NCBI GenBank assembly: GCA_945873105.1
Contig: CAMCBW010000025.1
Span: 1-64,000 of the forward strand
Length of the DNA: 64,000 nucleotides
Direction: 5' to 3'
Source: Tangfeifania diversioriginum
GTDB lineage: Bacteria > Bacteroidota > Bacteroidia > Bacteroidales > Prolixibacteraceae
Notes under the pieces: model-generated
Database searches by the model: none
What the model was told of the DNA's origin: nothing
Seen by the model: the letters and a program-made list of their open reading frames with translations, nothing else
Shown here: positions 34,218 through 43,406 of the stretch, piece after piece
How the letters are laid out: every line of letters begins with the position of its first letter
Numbering within the stretch: position 1 is the stretch's first letter
Program-made: the position numbers and the translations under genes

Positions 34218-34736
34218 ATGAATCCAGCATTTGAACCAAAAGTGAGTATCATCATGGGCAGTACCTCCGATTTAGGGGTTATGACAGGAGCCGCTGAAGT
34301 ACTCAACCAGCTTGAAATACCTTTTGAAATGAACGCACTCTCTGCCCACCGCACACCGGATGAAGTGGAGAAATTTGCCAAAGCAGCCTATTCCCGCGGC
34401 ATCAAGGTCATCATTGCAGCAGCTGGTATGGCTGCACATTTGCCCGGTGTAATTGCAGCAATGACTCCGATCCCTGTGATTGGGGTTCCAATCAAAGCTT
34501 CCCTCGAAGGTTGGGACTCAATTTTGGCGATCCTGCAAATGCCTCCTGGAATACCAGTTGCCACCGTTGCACTCAATGGTTCCAGAAACGCAGCAATACT
34601 TGCTGCTCAGATGATTGCTACCGGCGACCCGGTTTTGATGGCCAAATTGATCGAGTTTAAAAAGGAACTTAAAAACAAAATTGTAGAGGCAAACAATGAA
34701 TTGGCGCAGGTAAAGTACCCATTTAAGACCAACTAA
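34218..34736 (+). CDS. purE: N5-carboxyaminoimidazole ribonucleotide mutase
   Basis: A 172-residue class I PurE. It has the start VSIIMGSTSDLGVM, the conserved SAHRTPD catalytic His loop, AAAGMAAHLPG and PMKASLEGWDSILAILQMPPG-like block (here IKASLEGWDS). The enzyme rearranges N5-CAIR to CAIR in de novo purine synthesis and normally works with PurK, which is not nearby. It is monocistronic with its own promoter and terminator. Confidence 0.96.
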   Translation: MNPAFEPKVSIIMGSTSDLGVMTGAAEVLNQLEIPFEMNALSAHRTPDEVEKFAKAAYSRGIKVIIAAAGMAAHLPGVIAAMTPIPVIGVPIKASLEGWDSILAILQMPPGIPVATVALNGSRNAAILAAQMIATGDPVLMAKLIEFKKELKNKIVEANNELAQVKYPFKTN

Positions 34737-34770
34737 TTTTTTGAATTCTCGTTTTTTTGCAGTATATTAG

Positions 34771-34799
34771 AGGGAGCGCGGTCAGCAGCTCCCTTTTTT
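34771..34799 (+). terminator. Intrinsic terminator after purE
   Basis: AGGGAGC (34771-34777) pairs with GCTCCCT (34788-34794), followed by TTTTT. Confidence 0.9.
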
Positions 34800-34855
34800 A
34801 ATCTCCCCTCGCAGTGGGGTTGACCGGACGCTCTCCTTTTCCAATCTTCCCGGAT

Positions 34856-35692
34856 ATGCGTACCAGAGATCTGAAAACCGGTCTGTTGTTCCAATTGTGC
34901 ACTCTTGTGATGGCATTCAATGGTTTTGCCTCACACCGGGTAACTGTTGCGGGTGCCAAAGAGTCTGCATTGGCCTTGGCTACCATCGCACTTTCAACCC
35001 CTTTTTCCGTTTTTCACAACCAGGCACTCTTGACAGCAGCGAGATATCCTTCGGTTGGTATCAGCTACCGTCAACCTTTTTTGATCAAAGATTACCATGA
35101 AACTGCCCTGTCAGTGGTCTTTCCAATTCCCATGGCTGTCCTCTCCCTGGGCCTCTCTCAGGCAGCAGTGGAAAGTTATGCTGAATCAGAAATTGGCATT
35201 TCAATGGCCAAAAAACTGACCGAGAATCTATCTGTAGGATTATTGTTCAACTATTTCGACCTTAATCTCCCTGAAACAGGCCGGCATTTGGGTTCAATTC
35301 AAGTGGATGGAGGAGTTGGATTCAAACTATCCGAAAAACTATCCTTGGGCCTTCACCTGCGCAACATTGTCTCCACGAAAGCTGAAACGGATCAAAACTA
35401 CCTCAATTTTCCACGGGTGGCCAGGGGTGGTGTTGCCTACTTCCTATCAGGAAGAATCCTTTTGTTGGCAGAAACTATTTATGAAAAGCGTGCAGGATGC
35501 GGTTTTAGGTACGGTGCGGAGATTGCCTTGCTTGAGAATTTTTGTTTAAGGGGAGGTCTTGCTACCAATCCTTTTCAACACTCTTTTGGATTTGGATATG
35601 GATGGAGTTTCTGCCAGTTTGATTTCTCCATGGTAAACCACGAAATTCTGGGCTTTACACCAATGGTTTCTTTTCATTTCAAATTTGACTAA
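34856..35692 (+). CDS. Outer-membrane beta-barrel protein, PorV/PorQ-like
   Basis: A 278-residue protein when started at the ATG at 34856, which gives a signal peptide (RTRDLKTGLLFQLCTLVMAF, ending FASH). A GTG at 34814 would add 14 residues and spoil it. The remainder alternates short beta strands, ending in an aromatic strand MVSFHFKFD typical of outer-membrane barrels. ALSTPFSVFHNQALL and YAESEIGISMAKKL resemble PorV/PorQ-type proteins of type IX secretion, but this is a weak match. It lies 2 bp before a helix-hairpin-helix barrel gene. Confidence 0.6.
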   Translation: MRTRDLKTGLLFQLCTLVMAFNGFASHRVTVAGAKESALALATIALSTPFSVFHNQALLTAARYPSVGISYRQPFLIKDYHETALSVVFPIPMAVLSLGLSQAAVESYAESEIGISMAKKLTENLSVGLLFNYFDLNLPETGRHLGSIQVDGGVGFKLSEKLSLGLHLRNIVSTKAETDQNYLNFPRVARGGVAYFLSGRILLLAETIYEKRAGCGFRYGAEIALLENFCLRGGLATNPFQHSFGFGYGWSFCQFDFSMVNHEILGFTPMVSFHFKFD

Positions 35693-35694
35693 AG

Positions 35695-37740
35695 ATGAGC
35701 CACCTACAGCGATCTCTTTTTCTTGGCGGACTTCTATTTTGGATTTCTCCACTCTTTTGCCAGCAGACAGATTTGCAGAAAGAACGGCAAATGGAGGAAT
35801 TGGTTGAAAAACTTGCAGCCGCAGAGGATGGCAATGCTGAGAGCTCAGTGTTGCTGGAGGATCTCAGCTATTATCTGGATCATCCAATCTATATCAACAT
35901 AGCATCAGAAGAGGAGCTGATGCAAATCAGCCTGTTCAACTTTAAACAGGTTCGGGATATTATAACCTATAGGGAAAAGTATGGAGAGATTTTGACCATC
36001 CATGAACTCGCCGTTTTGGAAAATTTCAGCGCTGAATTGCTGGAGAAAATTGAACCACTGGTGAGATTCTCACAGGAGAGTGATTCTGCCCAAAAGAAAT
36101 GGGACAACATGATCAGGCAATCACTGCTCTTCAGGATCAAAATGACGCTTCCGCATGCCATAGGCTATTCCGCTCAAAAAGACAAACAACCGGTTTATGG
36201 CGGACAGCAATTTGGAAGTTTTACAAAGTATCGTGGTGCCGTAGGCCAGTGGTTGGAAGTTGGAGTAACTGCAGAAAATGATGCAGGTGAAGACTTTTTC
36301 AGCAAGACTAATCCACAGGGGTTTGATTTTTTATCCGGTTTCATTTGTTGGAAGGGAAAGGGAATCATCCGAAAGGTAGTGGCAGGAGATTACCATCTCA
36401 GGTTTGGCCAGGGAGTCAGTCTGTGGTCAGGTGGTGGTGTTGGATATACCTCAGACCTCTCCTCTCTGATGCGGTCAGGCGAAGGCGTCAGACCCTATAG
36501 TTCATCGGATGAAAATCTTTTTTACAGAGGTATATCGCTACAGCTGGACTTGAAGCCTTTAAAACTATCCCTCTTCTACTCGGACAAGCGCAGGGATGCC
36601 AATCTGGAAATGGTAAAGAATGGACAATATCAAATTACCTCCTTCAGAATGGACGGCCTTCACCGGACTTCATCAGAAGTTGAAGATGAAAAAGATGTGG
36701 GTGAAAGGATGATTGGAGGATACAGTGATTTCAGGTTCAACAGATGGCGTTTTGGTTTGTTGTTTGCATTTCAGTATTTTGGACTACCAGTAGCAAAAGG
36801 AGATTTGCCCTACAAAACACACTACTTCGAGGGGAAGACCAATGGCAATGTTGGGTTGGATTATCACCTGATATTCAATCGGCTTAGTTTTTTTGGAGAG
36901 ATTGGGTTGTCCCAAAACCTGAAACCAGCCATGGTCAATGGAATGGTTTGGAAAGCCCATCCGCAATTATCACTCTCCATGCTTTACCGCTATTTGTCTC
37001 CCGGCTTCCATTCAATCAATTCAGGTGCCTTTGCAGAAGGTAGTGGAGGAAGAAATGAGATGGGCTATTTCGTCGCAGCTGAATATTGTCCATTTTCAAA
37101 AGTTAAATTGAGTGGTCAGGCTGATCTTTTTTATTTCCCCTGGTTGACCTACCAGACCAGTTCGCCATCACATGGTCGGACGATGGCTTTTCAGGCCGAC
37201 TATGCCCTCAGCCGAAACCTTAATCTTTATCTTCATGCCAGATTTGCTACCAAGCCAGGAGAGATCTCCGGGTTTACGGGTATCCCTGAACAGTGGGACG
37301 AGGCTATAGCAAAATGGAGATTGCATGGCGACTGGAAATTGAATGAAAAGATTCAGCTCAGATACAGATTGGAATATGTAAATTTTAACTCGGTGAGCGA
37401 TAATGAAGATGGGGTACTCTTTTTCCAGGATCTTATCTATTCAGCTTCCACGGCTTTGAAGATGTGGTTCAGGCTAACAGTATATATTACAGATGGTTAT
37501 AATTCCAGGGTATATGCCTATGAAAATGATTTGCTATACTATTTCGCTATTCCTGAGTTTCACGGTAAGGGAGTGAGAAGCTATCTGAATTTGAAGTGGT
37601 CACCAGGCAGGTCAATGACTTTGTATTTCAAGGGAGGATACACCCTCAGGCAGGGAGTGGAAACCATGGGTTCAGGTAACGATGCAACGCCGGGGAACCA
37701 TCGGTTTGATTTTAGAGGTCAATTGTGCCTTAAGTTTTAA
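35695..37740 (+). CDS. ComEA-type helix-hairpin-helix domain fused to an outer-membrane barrel
   Basis: A 681-residue exported protein. The signal peptide is at about 1-22 (ending LFCQQ). A tandem helix-hairpin-helix domain follows at about 65-130 (YINIASEEELMQISLFNFKQVRD and YREKYGEILTIHELA), like ComEA. From about 140 on there are repeated amphipathic strands ending in LCLKF, suggesting a beta barrel. The HhH part should bind DNA nonspecifically, so the protein could take part in DNA uptake or surface DNA binding; experimental function is unknown. It is coupled to the barrel gene just upstream. Confidence 0.8.
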   Translation: MSHLQRSLFLGGLLFWISPLFCQQTDLQKERQMEELVEKLAAAEDGNAESSVLLEDLSYYLDHPIYINIASEEELMQISLFNFKQVRDIITYREKYGEILTIHELAVLENFSAELLEKIEPLVRFSQESDSAQKKWDNMIRQSLLFRIKMTLPHAIGYSAQKDKQPVYGGQQFGSFTKYRGAVGQWLEVGVTAENDAGEDFFSKTNPQGFDFLSGFICWKGKGIIRKVVAGDYHLRFGQGVSLWSGGGVGYTSDLSSLMRSGEGVRPYSSSDENLFYRGISLQLDLKPLKLSLFYSDKRRDANLEMVKNGQYQITSFRMDGLHRTSSEVEDEKDVGERMIGGYSDFRFNRWRFGLLFAFQYFGLPVAKGDLPYKTHYFEGKTNGNVGLDYHLIFNRLSFFGEIGLSQNLKPAMVNGMVWKAHPQLSLSMLYRYLSPGFHSINSGAFAEGSGGRNEMGYFVAAEYCPFSKVKLSGQADLFYFPWLTYQTSSPSHGRTMAFQADYALSRNLNLYLHARFATKPGEISGFTGIPEQWDEAIAKWRLHGDWKLNEKIQLRYRLEYVNFNSVSDNEDGVLFFQDLIYSASTALKMWFRLTVYITDGYNSRVYAYENDLLYYFAIPEFHGKGVRSYLNLKWSPGRSMTLYFKGGYTLRQGVETMGSGNDATPGNHRFDFRGQLCLKF

Positions 37741-37891
37741 GAAGCTTGAAAGGATTGAAGTTTCTGAATGGAAGAATCCGTTTACCTTTTCAGGCTTGTA
37801 AGCTCTTTAACAAGGAGAGCTATTGGCGGAGATGGTTGCGTCGACAAAGGTTAAAAAATTCTAAATAACGTTTCTGTTGGGTGATATTTTG

Positions 37892-37899
37892 TAACTTTG
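37892..37899 (+). promoter_or_regulatory. -7 promoter element of the acyltransferase gene
   Basis: TAACTTTG, perfect consensus, lies 41 bp before the ATG at 37941. It lies downstream of an in-frame ATG at 37881, so that upstream start is excluded. Confidence 0.7.
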
Positions 37900-37940
37900 C
37901 CGGGACCAGGCAATGGGTTACTGACTTTATACGAAAGAAA

Positions 37941-39116
37941 ATGCATTCCATGCTCAACTTTGATGATATTCGTCCCTATAGAAACGATGAATTCCCTGAG
38001 GTGTTGTCACGATTATTGGTTGATCCTGTCTTTCACAGGGTGCTGATGAACAGCCTTCACAAGGGAGAAGAAGAGATTTTGCTGATGAAGAAGGCCATGA
38101 AGGAAGTTAAATCCATTGAGGTTTTTCAGGATCAGTACATTGTTCCGGTGATTAACCAAATATTAAATTCCAGTTCAAGAGGGTTGACCATGCAGGGTCT
38201 GGAGGAATTGGATAAATCACAGCGTTATTTGTACATCTCCAACCACAGGGACATTATATTGGATGCTGCGCTTATGAATGTGAAGATGCATGCAAGTGGT
38301 TTTAGCCCGACAGAAATTGCTATCGGTAGTAATTTACTAATCTATCCCTGGATAAATGATCTTGTTCGCATCAATCGCTCTTTTATTGTGAAGCGCAATA
38401 TTCCGGTCAAGCAGATGCTTACCTCTTCCAAGCTTCTGTCGCAATACATCCGGCATATGATTACCAAAGGCAGTGATTCAATTTGGATTGCCCAAAGGGA
38501 AGGACGGGCCAAGGATGGCAATGATTCGACCCAGCCTGCCCTTTTGAAGATGCTGAACATGTCGAACAGCAATGAATTTTATGAGGGCTTTCGGGAGCTT
38601 CGAATAATACCAATGGCGATATCCTACGAGATTGAGCCATGTGGAAATGAAAAGGTATCTGAGTTGAAGAAGCGTCAGCTCGATCCAAATTTTCAGAAGA
38701 CTGAAAAAGATGACTTGATGAGCATGGTAAGTGGTTTAAGCAACCAAAAGGGAAAGATTCACATTCAGTTTGGTAAGCAGATTGATGAGGATATTCTCCG
38801 TCGAATTGCAGATGAGCCAGCTCAAAACGAACGTCTGAGAATGCTGGCTGAGCAAATTGACAGGGAGATCTACAAAAACTACAAGCTTTACTCCAACAAT
38901 TTCATAGCTTATGATCTCTATTTCAAAACCGACAAATATGCAGACCGCTATGCAAGGGAGGAAAAGGAGTCATTTCTTGAGTTGACGCATAGTCGGCTGA
39001 AGCTGGTCAATGAAGACATTGAAGATGCCATGTTCCTTTGGCTGAAGATGTATGCAACACCGGTTTACAATTTTGAGAAACACGTGCTTGGAGAAATAAC
39101 GAAACATCAAATTTAG
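37941..39116 (+). CDS. 1-acyl-sn-glycerol-3-phosphate acyltransferase-like (PlsC superfamily)
   Basis: A 391-residue protein. The catalytic NHxxxxD motif is NHRDIILD, followed by the IGSNLLIYPWINDLVRINRSFIVKR substrate region and EGRAKDGND (block III equivalent). The first about 90 residues and last about 100 are extensions compared with PlsC (about 240 residues). No membrane span is evident. It probably transfers a fatty acyl chain to a glycerophospholipid or other lipid precursor. The start at 37941 follows the promoter; 37950 is an alternative. Confidence 0.8.
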   Translation: MHSMLNFDDIRPYRNDEFPEVLSRLLVDPVFHRVLMNSLHKGEEEILLMKKAMKEVKSIEVFQDQYIVPVINQILNSSSRGLTMQGLEELDKSQRYLYISNHRDIILDAALMNVKMHASGFSPTEIAIGSNLLIYPWINDLVRINRSFIVKRNIPVKQMLTSSKLLSQYIRHMITKGSDSIWIAQREGRAKDGNDSTQPALLKMLNMSNSNEFYEGFRELRIIPMAISYEIEPCGNEKVSELKKRQLDPNFQKTEKDDLMSMVSGLSNQKGKIHIQFGKQIDEDILRRIADEPAQNERLRMLAEQIDREIYKNYKLYSNNFIAYDLYFKTDKYADRYAREEKESFLELTHSRLKLVNEDIEDAMFLWLKMYATPVYNFEKHVLGEITKHQI

Positions 39117-39310
39117 CGAAACAAAAGCTGGCCAAAAATGACTAGCAAAAACAGAATAAAACCAGCTGTGGCATAGGGATTGGCAAAATTCAAAGTATAT
39201 CCGAATCCCATTCTTTTTGGCACAAAAACTCTCCGGTCAGCCTTGTTAGCATAGAATAGACCCCATTTGTAATTCTTGATGTTGCCAGTAGGGTCATCAA
39301 ATTGATTCAT
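39113..39310 (-). CDS. Small membrane protein, DUF5808-like
   Basis: A 65-residue protein. The N-terminal half has KNYKWGLFYANKADRRVFVPKRMGFG and TLNFANPYA, the conserved DUF5808 pattern (...D.R.FVPKR.G.G.TLNFA.P). A single C-terminal hydrophobic helix follows (GFILFLLVIFGQL). The gene converges with the acyltransferase, overlapping by four bases at the stops. Function is unknown; a small inner-membrane protein is the likeliest reading. Confidence 0.8.
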   Translation of the reverse strand: MNQFDDPTGNIKNYKWGLFYANKADRRVFVPKRMGFGYTLNFANPYATAGFILFLLVIFGQLLFR

Positions 39311-39319
39311 GCAAATTGT

Positions 39320-40636
39320 TTAAACATTCAACAACTTTTCACTCAGTGCAACCAGAGTCTCCTTTTTGTCGTTGGTGTTAATTAGTACAGAAATATTGTG
39401 CCGGCTTCCACCGTAGGAGATCATCCTAATCGGAATATTGTCCAACGCAATAAATACTTTTGAGGCAAATCCTTTCTCTTCAGCTATCATATTACCTACA
39501 ATACAGACAATGGTCTGGTTCTTATCCACCTCTACATCCCCGTACTCTTTTAATTCATTGACAATCTCCTCCAAATGTTTGGGGTTATCGATGGTCACTG
39601 AGACTGCAACTTCGGAAGTGGTGACCATGTCAACAGAAGTCTTGAAATACTCGAAGATTTCAAAAATGTTTTTCATGAAACCATAGGCATTCAACATCCT
39701 TCCGGACCGAATTTTGATGGCTGTAATGCCATCTTTTGCAGCAACTGCCTTAATCCCAGCTCCTTTACTTTCACCTGTAATGAGGGTCCCCGGGTCAGGC
39801 GGATTCATGGTGTTTTTTAGTCTGACCGGAATGTTGTTGTTTTTAGCGGGAAGTACCGTTTGCGGATGCAGAATCTTGGCTCCAAAGTAGGCCAACTCTG
39901 CCGCTTCGTTGAAGGAAAGCAAATCAACCCTCGTGGTGTTGCTGACAAACCGTGGGTCGTTGTTGTGAAATCCATCAATGTCTGTCCAGATCTGCACCTC
40001 GCTGCTGTTGATGGCAGCCCCGATCAGTGTCGCCGTATAATCAGAACCTCCCCGTTGAAGATTGTCTATCTCCCCAAGCTCATTTTTGCAAATAAAGCCC
40101 TGGGTAATGTAATAATCTGCTTTTGGTTGAGCCGTTAAAATCTCATTCAGTTTTTGCTTGATGAAACGACTGTCCGGCATCTTATCCGAGTCGATCTTCA
40201 TGAATTCCAGAGCAGGAAGCAAAAGCGCATTATGCCCCTCTTCTTGCATAAGGAGTGTGAAAAGAGCCGTAGAGATCAACTCCCCCTGAGCCAAAATGGC
40301 TCTTTCGCCTGCTTCGGTAAAACTGCCCGTCGTAAATGATTTGATAAAATCAAAATGCTCTTCCAGGACTTTCTTGCCCAGTTCCTTCATTTCAATTCGT
40401 TTGTACAGGTCAAAAACGACATTGTAATACTTCTTTTCCAGAATACTAATTTGAGTAAGAGCAGATTCCTTGTTTTTCTTGGTAAGATAATCGGATATTT
40501 CCACCAAGCTGTTGGTGGTGCCCGACATTGCAGACAAAACAACCATCTTCTGCTTTCCATCAGTGATCAAATTCATCACTGACCTCATATTTTCAATGGA
40601 ACCTACTGAAGTCCCCCCAAATTTATATACTTCCAT
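39320..40636 (-). CDS. lysC: Aspartate kinase
   Basis: A 438-residue monofunctional aspartokinase, first step of lysine/threonine/methionine synthesis (aspartate to aspartyl-phosphate). The start MEVYKFGGTSVG at 40636 is diagnostic; an upstream in-frame ATG at 40723 would add non-conserved residues. GGSDYTATLIGAA and two C-terminal ACT domains (about 300-438) are present, so feedback inhibition is likely. A TATTTTTG box on the minus strand (40672-40679) fits the promoter. It is next to a small membrane gene 9 bp downstream. Confidence 0.93.
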   Translation of the reverse strand: MEVYKFGGTSVGSIENMRSVMNLITDGKQKMVVLSAMSGTTNSLVEISDYLTKKNKESALTQISILEKKYYNVVFDLYKRIEMKELGKKVLEEHFDFIKSFTTGSFTEAGERAILAQGELISTALFTLLMQEEGHNALLLPALEFMKIDSDKMPDSRFIKQKLNEILTAQPKADYYITQGFICKNELGEIDNLQRGGSDYTATLIGAAINSSEVQIWTDIDGFHNNDPRFVSNTTRVDLLSFNEAAELAYFGAKILHPQTVLPAKNNNIPVRLKNTMNPPDPGTLITGESKGAGIKAVAAKDGITAIKIRSGRMLNAYGFMKNIFEIFEYFKTSVDMVTTSEVAVSVTIDNPKHLEEIVNELKEYGDVEVDKNQTIVCIVGNMIAEEKGFASKVFIALDNIPIRMISYGGSRHNISVLINTNDKKETLVALSEKLLNV

Positions 40637-40671
40637 CTTAAAAACTTTAACTGATTTACCTTTCAGATTGA

Positions 40672-40679
40672 CAAAAATA
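40672..40679 (-). promoter_or_regulatory. -7 element of lysC
   Basis: Minus-strand TATTTTTG, perfect TAnnTTTG, about 36 bp before the start at 40636. Confidence 0.6.
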
Positions 40680-40764
40680 AGAATAAAATAGGGTTTTGTA
40701 CCGTCGGGATTATTTTTAATCAATATTTGAACTTACGAATTGTAAGCAGCAATTTTCTGCCTAA

Positions 40765-41307
40765 CTATTTGACTAATTTTGAGATAGACTTAAATTCGTC
40801 GGCAGAGGCAGACCGTGTTAATTCAAAAAGGATAGATTCTACCGTTGAAGTCAGGATTCCCTCCTGGTTGAAGCGGTTCAGTGCAGTTTGTTTTTCAGCT
40901 AAGTTCCTTGAACTGATGCAATCAACAATGACAACAGGTACATAACCTTGAGTTTTTAGATCGATTGCTGTTTGTAAAATGCAAACATGCGATTCGATGC
41001 CACAAATCAGTACATTCCTTTTGCCGGATTCAGCCAGAAAGTCGCGGAAAATGGGTTCGTCCAGGCAGCTGAAGCTGCTCTTTTCAATGTAGGTAAATGG
41101 TTGAAGCATTAAACTTATCTCGGGGATCGTTGGTCCAAGTCCCTTTGTATACTGCTGTGTGACCACCAATGGAATGCTGAGGATCTGCAATCCTCCAGAT
41201 AGCTTGAGACAGTTGGTCATCAGTTCTTCTTTCCAGGCAATTACAGGGAAGAGCCTTTCTTGCAGGTCCACAATTAAGCCGATACTATTTTCTCTACAGA
41301 TTCGCAT
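40765..41307 (-). CDS. Isochorismatase-family hydrolase
   Basis: A 180-residue alpha/beta hydrolase of the cysteine-hydrolase family. The triad is visible: D14 (LIVDLQERLF), Lys in EKSSFSCL, and Cys in CGIESHVCILQTA. Family members hydrolyse isochorismate, nicotinamide or carbamoyl amides; the YcaC-like group is closest by length and by QQYTKGLGPT. Substrate is unknown. It is the last of a leftward set beginning at suhB, 75 bp from the glycosyltransferase. Confidence 0.85.
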   Translation of the reverse strand: MRICRENSIGLIVDLQERLFPVIAWKEELMTNCLKLSGGLQILSIPLVVTQQYTKGLGPTIPEISLMLQPFTYIEKSSFSCLDEPIFRDFLAESGKRNVLICGIESHVCILQTAIDLKTQGYVPVVIVDCISSRNLAEKQTALNRFNQEGILTSTVESILFELTRSASADEFKSISKLVK

Positions 41308-41382
41308 AACGATGGTTTTTGTAATTTACAATACTATAATTGAGGGGAATATATGGCTGAACAACAATGCAGCAATTCCAGA

Positions 41383-42420
41383 TTATTGGTCCCGTTTGAT
41401 TGTTTGTGCATAAGTTCTGCGCTTTAAAATGAAATAATTCCAAATTATACTTTTGTTTGTCAGTAAATTAAGACTTGAAATCTCCCTGGATTGCAAAATG
41501 ATTCTTCTCTTTCTTATCAGCCTGGGTATGGCCGCATAGAACTTCAGATGGGCAGAAAGTACCTTGACAAATGAGTTGAATTCACCTTTAAAAAGGAATA
41601 CTGCTGCCGCTAAACCATCCAGTATCATTCTCGCTGGTAGTTTGATGGCCAATTGCTTTCCAGGAAGGTTTTTGAACATTAAAAAAAGATTGTTTCTGAA
41701 ATTAAGGTATATTTTCAACGGATTGTTGTAATTAAGTGTACCACCTCCCAGGTGATAAACCACAGAATCAGGGCAAATATAGACCTTATGGCCCAAATGT
41801 TGGGCCCGCCAGCAAAGATCAATCTCCTCCATATGAGCCCAAAAATCAGCATCAAAGCCATTGCATTTTCGCCATACAGTTGTGCGCACCATCATGCATG
41901 CGCCTGAAGCCCAGGATGTTTGAATGGTGTCGTTGTATTGTCCCAGGTCCTTTTCAACTACCTGCAAGATTCTGCCCCTGCAAAATGGGTAGCCAAAAGC
42001 GTCAATAAAACCACCCGCAGCACCCGCATATTCGAACTCTTCAGGACGGTTGAGATTCAGAATCTTGGGTTGACAAATCCCGATGGTTGAATTATTTTCC
42101 ATAAGCGAAAGCATGGGATCCAGCCAATTAGGGGTTACTTCAACATCTGAGTTGAGCAAAAGCAGATAGTCGGAGTGAACTGCTTCCAAAGCATGGTTGT
42201 AACCTGCTGCAAAACCGAAATTTTGGCAGAGTGGAAGATATTTGACAGTGGGGAAGAGCGTCTCAACTACCTCCTGACTATCATCCTCAGATCCATTGTC
42301 AGCAACAATGATTTCCACATTTCCAGGTGAATGGGCAACAACCGATGGTAGAAACCTTTTCAGGAAACCACTTCCATTCCAATTTAGGACCACAATGGAT
42401 ATCTTCTTGCCACTACTCAT
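41383..42420 (-). CDS. Glycosyltransferase family 2 (rhamnosyltransferase-like)
   Basis: A 345-residue cytoplasmic/membrane-associated enzyme. VVLNWNGSGFLKRFLPSV, VADNGSEDDS, LLLNSDVEV (DXD-type metal/nucleotide site), AGAAGGFIDAFGYPF, ACMMVRTTVW and DADFWAHMEEIDLCWRAQ (catalytic ED region) are all typical of the WbbL-like rhamnosyl/GT2 enzymes. It probably adds a sugar to a cell-surface polysaccharide. It follows an LpxL-type acyltransferase, with a repeat-filled spacer of about 100 bp, fitting envelope biogenesis. Confidence 0.9.
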   Translation of the reverse strand: MSSGKKISIVVLNWNGSGFLKRFLPSVVAHSPGNVEIIVADNGSEDDSQEVVETLFPTVKYLPLCQNFGFAAGYNHALEAVHSDYLLLLNSDVEVTPNWLDPMLSLMENNSTIGICQPKILNLNRPEEFEYAGAAGGFIDAFGYPFCRGRILQVVEKDLGQYNDTIQTSWASGACMMVRTTVWRKCNGFDADFWAHMEEIDLCWRAQHLGHKVYICPDSVVYHLGGGTLNYNNPLKIYLNFRNNLFLMFKNLPGKQLAIKLPARMILDGLAAAVFLFKGEFNSFVKVLSAHLKFYAAIPRLIRKRRIILQSREISSLNLLTNKSIIWNYFILKRRTYAQTIKRDQ

Positions 42421-42423
42421 TTC

Positions 42424-42518
42424 ACCTTTATTCTATTTCCTTTAACCTTTAACCTTAAACCTTTATCTTAAACCTTTATCTTAAACCTTTATCCTTTAAC
42501 CTTTATCCTTTATCCTTT
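42424..42518. repeat. TTTAACCTTTATCC word array
   Basis: About ten pyrimidine-rich units of 7-12 bp (CCTTTAACC, CTTTATCTTAAACC, CCTTTATCC) fill the spacer between the glycosyltransferase and acyltransferase genes. Confidence 0.85.
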
Positions 42519-42523
42519 TCCTG

Positions 42524-43405
42524 CTACTCCCTTTTGTGTTTCCAGCGTTTGTGGGTCCACAACCAAAGTTCCGGACATTCAACAATCATTGCCTCAATCT
42601 TTCGCGTGGCCATTTCAGTAATTTCAAAGGGTTGGGTATCTCTTGCATGTTCTGCAATCAGTGAGAATTCAAGACGGTTATACCCTCTCTTCAGTTTTCT
42701 GATGTTGCAGAATAGGACAGCAGCATCAAGTTTTCTTGCTACCTTCTCTGTCCCTGTTACCACTGGAGTCTCCTGGTTGAGAAAAGTTGTCCAATAATGA
42801 ATTTCGCATTTTCGGGGAGTCTGGTCCATCAAGAATACCGAAGCTGAAGCTATCGAATTGTTTTGATCCGCGACGAGCTGTCTGTAAGTCTGCGATCTTT
42901 CCAACGGGACAATGCCAAACCTCGCCCGCATCTTGTAGTAAAAAAGGTCAAAGCTTTTGTTGGTTAGTTTTTTGTAGATGACGTAGCCCGTATATTTTGA
43001 ATTCAATGGCCAGCTGCAATTCCACTCCCAATTGTTGTAATGTCCCATGGCAAGAATTACCGGTCGACCTGCCGCAAGATAATTCTCCAATAACTCCTGG
43101 TTGTGAAGTGTTAATCTTTTTTTGATCTCTTTTTCGGAAATTCTATCATAATAAAGAGTTTCAATAATACTGTCACAGAAATGGCGGTAAAACTTTTTGG
43201 CGATCTTTTGAATTCCGGTCTTTGATTCTTGTGGAAATGAGTTGTAAAGGTTGGTGTATACAACACCTCTCCGATACCTGACTATGTGGTAGATGAACAG
43301 AAAAAACAGATCTGAAACTACATAGTGGAACCGGAGCGGGAAAAGCTGAATGATCCAGGTAATTGCCCGAAGAAGATAATAGCCTGCATTTGCCCTTTTT
43401 ACCAT
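42524..43405 (-). CDS. Lipid A biosynthesis acyltransferase-like (LpxL/HtrB family)
   Basis: A 293-residue inner-membrane-associated acyltransferase. One hydrophobic N-terminal segment (ITWIIQLFPLRFHYVVSDLF) precedes the catalytic GHYNNWEW (HxxxxE) motif near 120 and the DQTPRKCEIHYWTTFL block. It adds secondary acyl chains to lipid A or a related lipid. It is 1 bp downstream of suhB and is followed by the GT2 gene, an envelope-oriented cluster. Confidence 0.88.
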   Translation of the reverse strand: MVKRANAGYYLLRAITWIIQLFPLRFHYVVSDLFFLFIYHIVRYRRGVVYTNLYNSFPQESKTGIQKIAKKFYRHFCDSIIETLYYDRISEKEIKKRLTLHNQELLENYLAAGRPVILAMGHYNNWEWNCSWPLNSKYTGYVIYKKLTNKSFDLFYYKMRARFGIVPLERSQTYRQLVADQNNSIASASVFLMDQTPRKCEIHYWTTFLNQETPVVTGTEKVARKLDAAVLFCNIRKLKRGYNRLEFSLIAEHARDTQPFEITEMATRKIEAMIVECPELWLWTHKRWKHKRE

Positions 43406-43406
43406 C

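Noticed and set aside
37881-37940. Upstream start of the acyltransferase
   Set aside because: It lies upstream of the -7 box at 37892.
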